Of a stretch of 64,000 nt of DNA, positions 59,923-64,000 are shown piece after piece. Numbering within the stretch: position 1 is the first letter of the stretch; each line of letters opens with the position of its first letter. Under the pieces are notes generated by a model that was given only the letters and a program-made list of their open reading frames with translations, was not told the DNA's origin and did not search any database. This stretch comes from Treponema sp. UBA792. Its GTDB lineage: Bacteria > Spirochaetota > Spirochaetia > Treponematales > Treponemataceae. A program made the position numbers and the translations under genes. The stretch lies in the NCBI GenBank assembly GCA_002296965.1, contig DBIW01000005.1, positions 16,026-80,025 on the forward strand. The letters are read 5' to 3'.

Positions 59923-59971
59923 AAATCCGCGGAACTGCCGATAATAAGTCTGCGTTCACCGCGGATTTTTT
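59923..59971 (+). terminator. Terminator of the export module
   Basis: AAATCCGCGG (59923-59932) pairs with CCGCGGATTT (59959-59968) around a 26-nt loop, followed by TTTTT. It ends the transcript that began near 52105. Confidence 0.75.
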
Positions 59972-60049
59972 ATGCGCAACCGTATTCCGCGCGTTGACAC
60001 GAAACAACAAGACCGATACCTTATTTAAAAGAGGAAACAGGAAACGCCT

Positions 60050-61981
60050 ATGAAAACGATTGGTATAAAGCTTGCCGACGGCTCTTTCTATCCCGTGCTG
60101 GAAGAAGGCGCAGTTCAGGAGAAGACGCTGGATCTGACGACCGCCCATAACAACCAGACACGGATTATGGTCGATTTATACCGGTCAGACACAGGAAAAA
60201 TAGATGATGCAGAATATGTCGATACCCTGCAGATTGACAATCTTCTGGAGCATCCGAACGGCGAGCCGGACATAACTTTTACGGTCTCCCTGGACAAGGA
60301 CAACAAACTTTCAGCCAAAATAGTAGATACGGAAACAGGCGCGCAGAGCAAGTCCTCGATAACGCTGGTCTCCAGAACCCTTGAAGAACGGCTTGTCCCT
60401 GATTCATATAAAATATCCGAAGCGGACTCCCCCGAAGTTCCTCCCAAAAAAAGCGGAGGACTTCTTGCGGCGGCGATGAGCCTCGGAAACAACGTTCCGC
60501 AGGAAACTCCGGCCTCAGATGAGACGCTTGCCGCGGACAGTCTGCCCGGCTTTGACGCTCCGGCGGATGTTCTTGCCGGGGACGAGCCTACGGACGGCGC
60601 AGCGGACGATTTTTCAGTTCCCGTCACGGATGAAATTCCGGACGACTTCTCCGGCGAGACATCAGTTCCTGAGGACGAAGCCCTTCTTCCAGACGACCTG
60701 CCCGATTTTGACGACAACGAATTCTCGGTTCCGGACGGAGAGCCACAGAATTCCATTGATGAGAGCGCAGCCGGTGACGCCCCGGAAGAGAAATCTGCTC
60801 AGGACGAGAATTCAGTTCCTCCCAAAAAAAGCGGAGGTCTTCTTGCGGCGGCGATGAGCCTCGGAAACAACGTTCCGCAGGAGACTCCGGCATCAGATGA
60901 GACGCTTGCCGCGGACAGCCTGCCCGGCTTTGACGCTCCGGCGGATGTCCTTGCCGGGGACGAGCCTACGGACGGCGCAGCGGACGATTTTTCAGTTTCC
61001 GTCACGGATGAAATTCCGGACGACTTTGCCGGCGAGACATCAGTTCCTGAGGACGAAGCTCTTCTTCCTGACGACCTGCCCGATTTTGACGACAACGAAT
61101 TCTCGGTTCCGGACGGAGAGCCACAGAATTCCATTGATGAGAGCGCGGCCGGTGACGCCCCAGAAGAGAAATCTGCTCAGGACGAAACATTCGCTCTTCC
61201 CGATTTTGACGACAGCACAATCGTGTCACAGGAACAACATACGGCCGCGGAGCCGGAAGCAGCTGAGGACGATGGACTTCCGGACTTTGACGACACGGAA
61301 TTCACCACGGAAGGTCTCGAGCTGGACGACATAAGCCTGCCGGAAGACAAATCCGAGGACGTGCAGCCGGACAATTCCGCGGACTTGAGCTACAGCGATA
61401 ATTTCTTCAATTTCGACGACACAAATACAGATTCCGCCCCGGCCGCAAATTCTTCCGCCGGAGGAATAAGTTTTACAGGACTTTACGACAAAGAGACCGA
61501 AATGGGCGACTCGTCGGATTCCGAAAATATAAAGAAAAAGACAAAAACTCCGGTGATAATCTGCGTAATCTGCGCGATAATCTGCATAATCGCGACGCTT
61601 CTTGTGCTTTTCATCATTCCGTCAAAATACAACCTGATTTCATCAAAGTCACGCGGCAAGACGGAAACTGAAATCGCAGAAAGCAAACCCGTTCCGGAAA
61701 AGCCGGCCGAAATTCCTGAACCGGAGCCTGTTCCCAAGGCAAAAGAAGATGAAGTCATTGTCATCGAGGAAGCCGAAGATGTCGCTCCGGAAAAACCGGT
61801 TGTAATTCCTGAGGAAACCAAGGATATTGTCTACAAGATAAAATGGGGCGACACGCTCTGGGATATTGCGGACACCTACTACAAAAATCCATGGCGTTAC
61901 CACAGAATCGCGCGTTACAACAACATAAAGGATCCCGACTACATCATTTCGGGAACCACAATAAATATCCCGGCGGAATAA
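60050..61981 (+). CDS. Membrane protein with DnaK-type substrate-binding domain and C-terminal LysM
   Basis: 643 residues, no signal peptide. Residues 1-115 match the DnaK substrate-binding beta domain in order: TIGIKLADGSFYPVLEEGA, HNNQTRIMVDLYRSDTGK, GEPDITFTVSLDKDNKLSAK, TETGAQSKSSITLVS. No ATPase domain is present. Residues about 130-380 are an acidic, Pro/Asp-rich 126-residue unit duplicated in tandem. More acidic linker with LPDFDD repeats follows. One membrane helix lies at about 500-523 (VIICVICAIICIIATLLVLFII). The C-terminal LysM (about 594-643) reads YKIKWGDTLWDIADTYYKNPWRYHRIARYN. Expected topology: SBD in the cytoplasm, LysM on peptidoglycan. A lytic transglycosylase follows after 6 bp. 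Function unknown. Confidence 0.8.
   Translation: MKTIGIKLADGSFYPVLEEGAVQEKTLDLTTAHNNQTRIMVDLYRSDTGKIDDAEYVDTLQIDNLLEHPNGEPDITFTVSLDKDNKLSAKIVDTETGAQSKSSITLVSRTLEERLVPDSYKISEADSPEVPPKKSGGLLAAAMSLGNNVPQETPASDETLAADSLPGFDAPADVLAGDEPTDGAADDFSVPVTDEIPDDFSGETSVPEDEALLPDDLPDFDDNEFSVPDGEPQNSIDESAAGDAPEEKSAQDENSVPPKKSGGLLAAAMSLGNNVPQETPASDETLAADSLPGFDAPADVLAGDEPTDGAADDFSVSVTDEIPDDFAGETSVPEDEALLPDDLPDFDDNEFSVPDGEPQNSIDESAAGDAPEEKSAQDETFALPDFDDSTIVSQEQHTAAEPEAAEDDGLPDFDDTEFTTEGLELDDISLPEDKSEDVQPDNSADLSYSDNFFNFDDTNTDSAPAANSSAGGISFTGLYDKETEMGDSSDSENIKKKTKTPVIICVICAIICIIATLLVLFIIPSKYNLISSKSRGKTETEIAESKPVPEKPAEIPEPEPVPKAKEDEVIVIEEAEDVAPEKPVVIPEETKDIVYKIKWGDTLWDIADTYYKNPWRYHRIARYNNIKDPDYIISGTTINIPAE
60437..61185. 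repeat. 378-bp in-frame tandem duplication
   Basis: Two copies, starting at 60437 and 60815, each encoding 126 residues from VPPKKSGGLLAAAMSLG to EEKSAQDE. By eye about 12 substitutions separate them over roughly 370 bp, ten of them silent. The two changes in protein are P to S and S to A. Confidence 0.92.
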
Positions 61982-61987
61982 AGCGAA

Positions 61988-64000
61988 TTGAATTCCGCAC
62001 GCGCAAAACACGCCCCGCTGCTGCTGATTTTTCTCATATTCTTCAACGTGACGGTTTCGTGCGGCGCGGGTTCAGCCGGAGAATTCGGCCGTGACGGTGA
62101 ATACTTTGCCGGACTGAGAAAACTGGAAGATGGCAGAAAGAACGAGGCACGTACTCATTTTATAAAATGCGCGAAGGAAGGGACATACTACTGCGCCCGC
62201 AGAAGCGCCGAAAAACTGACAGAATTCGGGACCTTGGAGCAGAAGCTTCATGCCGCGGACTCGCTGGTCCAAAGCTACAGAGACGGAGACGCGCTTCTTA
62301 AAGCCGCGGAAGTTTATTTTCCGGCTGGAGAATTCGGCAGGCTAATAACGGCAACATCTGAAATCAGTACGGCAGACTCCCCGAACAGACTGGTTCTCCT
62401 CAGGTTCAAATCCATTTTGAAGCAGGGCGGAGCCGTTCCTGAAAATTCAATTGCGGAATGGGTTCTTGGACGGCCGCTCTCATCCGAACATTATGAATTC
62501 TTCCGGGATTTCAGCGTGACGGAAGGCGGAGGAGTCGGTCACGAACTTGAAAGAATCATATCTTTCAGACTCGAATCATACAGAAGAAACTACACGTTCA
62601 CAGCCGAATTCGCCGGAGACATAATTCCTCTGCTGAGGGAACATTCAGAATTCGCAGTTCCGCAGATTGCCTCCGATCTGGGAAAGGCGTTCTTGTACGG
62701 CTCATCGGAATTTTCGGAGAATGCGCAGATGATGCTTTCGCTTGCGGACGAATTCTCCGGGCAGCCGACGGAATTTTACTTCAGATTCTATGCCGGGCGG
62801 CTTTTCTCAAAAACTTCGGTTCATTATATTCAGGCGGAACAGTGCTTTTACGGCGCGGCGGAAACAGCCCCGGACGCAAAGACAAAGGACAACGCGCTCT
62901 GGTATCTTCTTGACAACAGGCTTGAATATGCGCCGGGAAAAACCGTCGCGGAAATAGAGTCCGTTGCAAAAACATGGACGGATCCGGAATATTTTGACGA
63001 CTTCTTTGACTCGCTGCTGTCATATCTGATTGAGAACGGAAAATGGAGCGACATACTTAAAGTCCTGCGCGCTACGGAAGGTTATGCGTCCGACCGGACA
63101 TCGGCGCAGTTCGCGTATATTTACGCCCGGCTGCTCCAGACTGGAACCGTCACCATACAGGAAAGCCAGAGTCTCCAGGAAGAGCTTTTCCGCCGCGCCT
63201 GCAGAAGCGGCTCCGAGCCGTATTACAGAATTCTTGCGGCCTATCACCTGAACCTTGCCGGAGCGGAACTTGGGAACGTGCTTTCCGCCTGCTCCGGAGC
63301 TTTTCCGGGAGAAAATGATGAATATGACGCGGCGGCAGAGAAACTGCTTTCCGGATATTCACATTTCGGTTTTCCGGAGCTGATTTTTGAAGAATGGCAG
63401 AATCTTTACAGAAAAGGAATTCCGCAGGAAACAGCCGCTTCCCTTTCCGCTTTTCTGAACAAAATATCATCCGGAAATGATGACTACATGACCAGAAGCC
63501 TCCGGATTATCAGCCGGACTCCGTTTTTCTATTCGGGAAACATGACGGACAGGGAGATGAAGCTGCTTTATCCTAAAAATTATCAGGAATTTGTAGATAC
63601 ATATTCCCGAAAATATGATATTACTGATTCCGTGATTTTTTCCCTGATCAGAAGCGAAAGTTTTTTTGATCCGGATGCCGTAAGCCATGCAGGAGCAACC
63701 GGACTGACGCAACTGATGGAACTGACAGGCGGAGACATTGCGCGCAGGCTCAGAATCGAGAATTATTCCCTGACTGATCCGGAAACAAACATCTGGTTCG
63801 GAACATTTTATCTTGCCGACCTGATTAAAAGATGCGACGGCTCCGTGATGCTGGCATTCTTCTCCTACAACGCAGGAATCACAAGAGTCCGCCGCTGGCT
63901 CCAAAGCTCCACATCAGGATTCGGACGCAAAAAAAATATGCCGGCGGACATTTTTCTGGAGACAGTTCCCTATTCGGAAACACGCGGTTACGGCAGAAAA
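61988..64000 (+). CDS. Soluble-lytic-transglycosylase-like lipoprotein (partial)
   Basis: 671 codons to the window end; the C-terminus is missing. The start must be TTG 61988, because a stop in the same frame lies 9 bp upstream and this codon opens the signal LLLIFLIFFNVTVSCGA, with a lipobox at VSC (about residue 23). The middle is a long helical superhelix (about 40-530) as in Slt70. The catalytic domain starts near VIFSLIRSESFFDPDAVSHAGATGLTQLME, with E557 as the catalytic acid. FFSYNAGITRVRRW is the second family motif. It cleaves glycan strands to 1,6-anhydromuropeptides in the periplasm. It lies 6 bp after the LysM protein, implying a joint wall function. Confidence 0.92.
   Translation, partial: MNSARAKHAPLLLIFLIFFNVTVSCGAGSAGEFGRDGEYFAGLRKLEDGRKNEARTHFIKCAKEGTYYCARRSAEKLTEFGTLEQKLHAADSLVQSYRDGDALLKAAEVYFPAGEFGRLITATSEISTADSPNRLVLLRFKSILKQGGAVPENSIAEWVLGRPLSSEHYEFFRDFSVTEGGGVGHELERIISFRLESYRRNYTFTAEFAGDIIPLLREHSEFAVPQIASDLGKAFLYGSSEFSENAQMMLSLADEFSGQPTEFYFRFYAGRLFSKTSVHYIQAEQCFYGAAETAPDAKTKDNALWYLLDNRLEYAPGKTVAEIESVAKTWTDPEYFDDFFDSLLSYLIENGKWSDILKVLRATEGYASDRTSAQFAYIYARLLQTGTVTIQESQSLQEELFRRACRSGSEPYYRILAAYHLNLAGAELGNVLSACSGAFPGENDEYDAAAEKLLSGYSHFGFPELIFEEWQNLYRKGIPQETAASLSAFLNKISSGNDDYMTRSLRIISRTPFFYSGNMTDREMKLLYPKNYQEFVDTYSRKYDITDSVIFSLIRSESFFDPDAVSHAGATGLTQLMELTGGDIARRLRIENYSLTDPETNIWFGTFYLADLIKRCDGSVMLAFFSYNAGITRVRRWLQSSTSGFGRKKNMPADIFLETVPYSETRGYGRK

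Noticed and set aside
60437-61185. CRISPR-like or mobile-element repeat
   Set aside because: The repeat is a long in-frame protein duplication with no spacers, terminal repeats or transposase.

Overview
The window looks like the chromosome of a saccharolytic, host-associated Treponema (Spirochaetes). The envelope genes are of treponemal type: a UPF0164/FadL-like barrel, an Ig-repeat/OmpA protein, several lipoproteins and a LysM/M23 endopeptidase. The fabV product resembles the trans-2-enoyl-CoA/ACP reductase of T. denticola, the PRPP synthetase is a long form, and a FliL-like protein is present. Genes are dense on both strands, with many 1-4 nt overlaps and bacterial TTGACA/TATAAT promoters. 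I saw no rRNA, tRNA, CRISPR array or intact transposase.

Layout. 1-4.5 kb: an M20 peptidase cut by the window edge, galE, two lipoproteins and a secreted VWA protein. 4.7-6.1 kb: an AT-rich, decayed ABC exporter. 6.2-11.5 kb: a helical protein, an XRE-cupin regulator, rpsU, a phosphodiester glycosidase-like lipoprotein, citrate synthase and a pseudouridine synthase. 11.5-21.6 kb: a STAS protein, GH3 and GH27 glycosidases, a prs/FGGY kinase/HAD operon, a GH51 arabinofuranosidase coupled to a small zinc-ribbon protein, and thrH. 21.7-31.7 kb: an outer-membrane protein, fabF-fabV, pta, a VanY-like peptidase, BI-1, EamA, rlmE with a LysM/M23 protein, and ApbE. 31.9-44.7 kb: GH94 phosphorylase, the OmpA/UPF0164 pair, then a sugar operon on the minus strand (binding protein, malF, malG, lacI, malQ). 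44.9-50.9 kb: hflX, a FliL-like gene, thyX, a repeat protein, and an overlapping LysR/UDG-like/HAD trio. 50.9-52.0 kb: a WecA/MraY-type transferase with a poly(G) tract at its start. 52.1-59.8 kb: a module with an ABC ATPase, two FtsX-type permeases, a LolA-like carrier, an outer-membrane barrel and a CrtI-like oxidoreductase, behind a large palindromic operator. 60.0-64.0 kb: a membrane protein with a DnaK-type substrate-binding domain, a 378-bp tandem duplication and a C-terminal LysM, then a lytic transglycosylase cut by the window end.

How it fits together. The glycosidases, GH94, MalQ, the ABC importer and the kinases suggest growth on plant oligosaccharides. CG-centred palindromes of LacI type lie in front of GH51, GH94 and the importer. 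Pta and citrate synthase belong to acetyl-CoA metabolism. The most notable candidates are the operator-controlled Lol-like/oxidoreductase module (52-60 kb), the poly(G) switch in front of the glycan-initiating transferase, and the peptidoglycan-tethered DnaK-domain protein. Start sites were chosen from ribosome-binding sites, signal peptides and family N-termini; homology was judged by eye without database searches.
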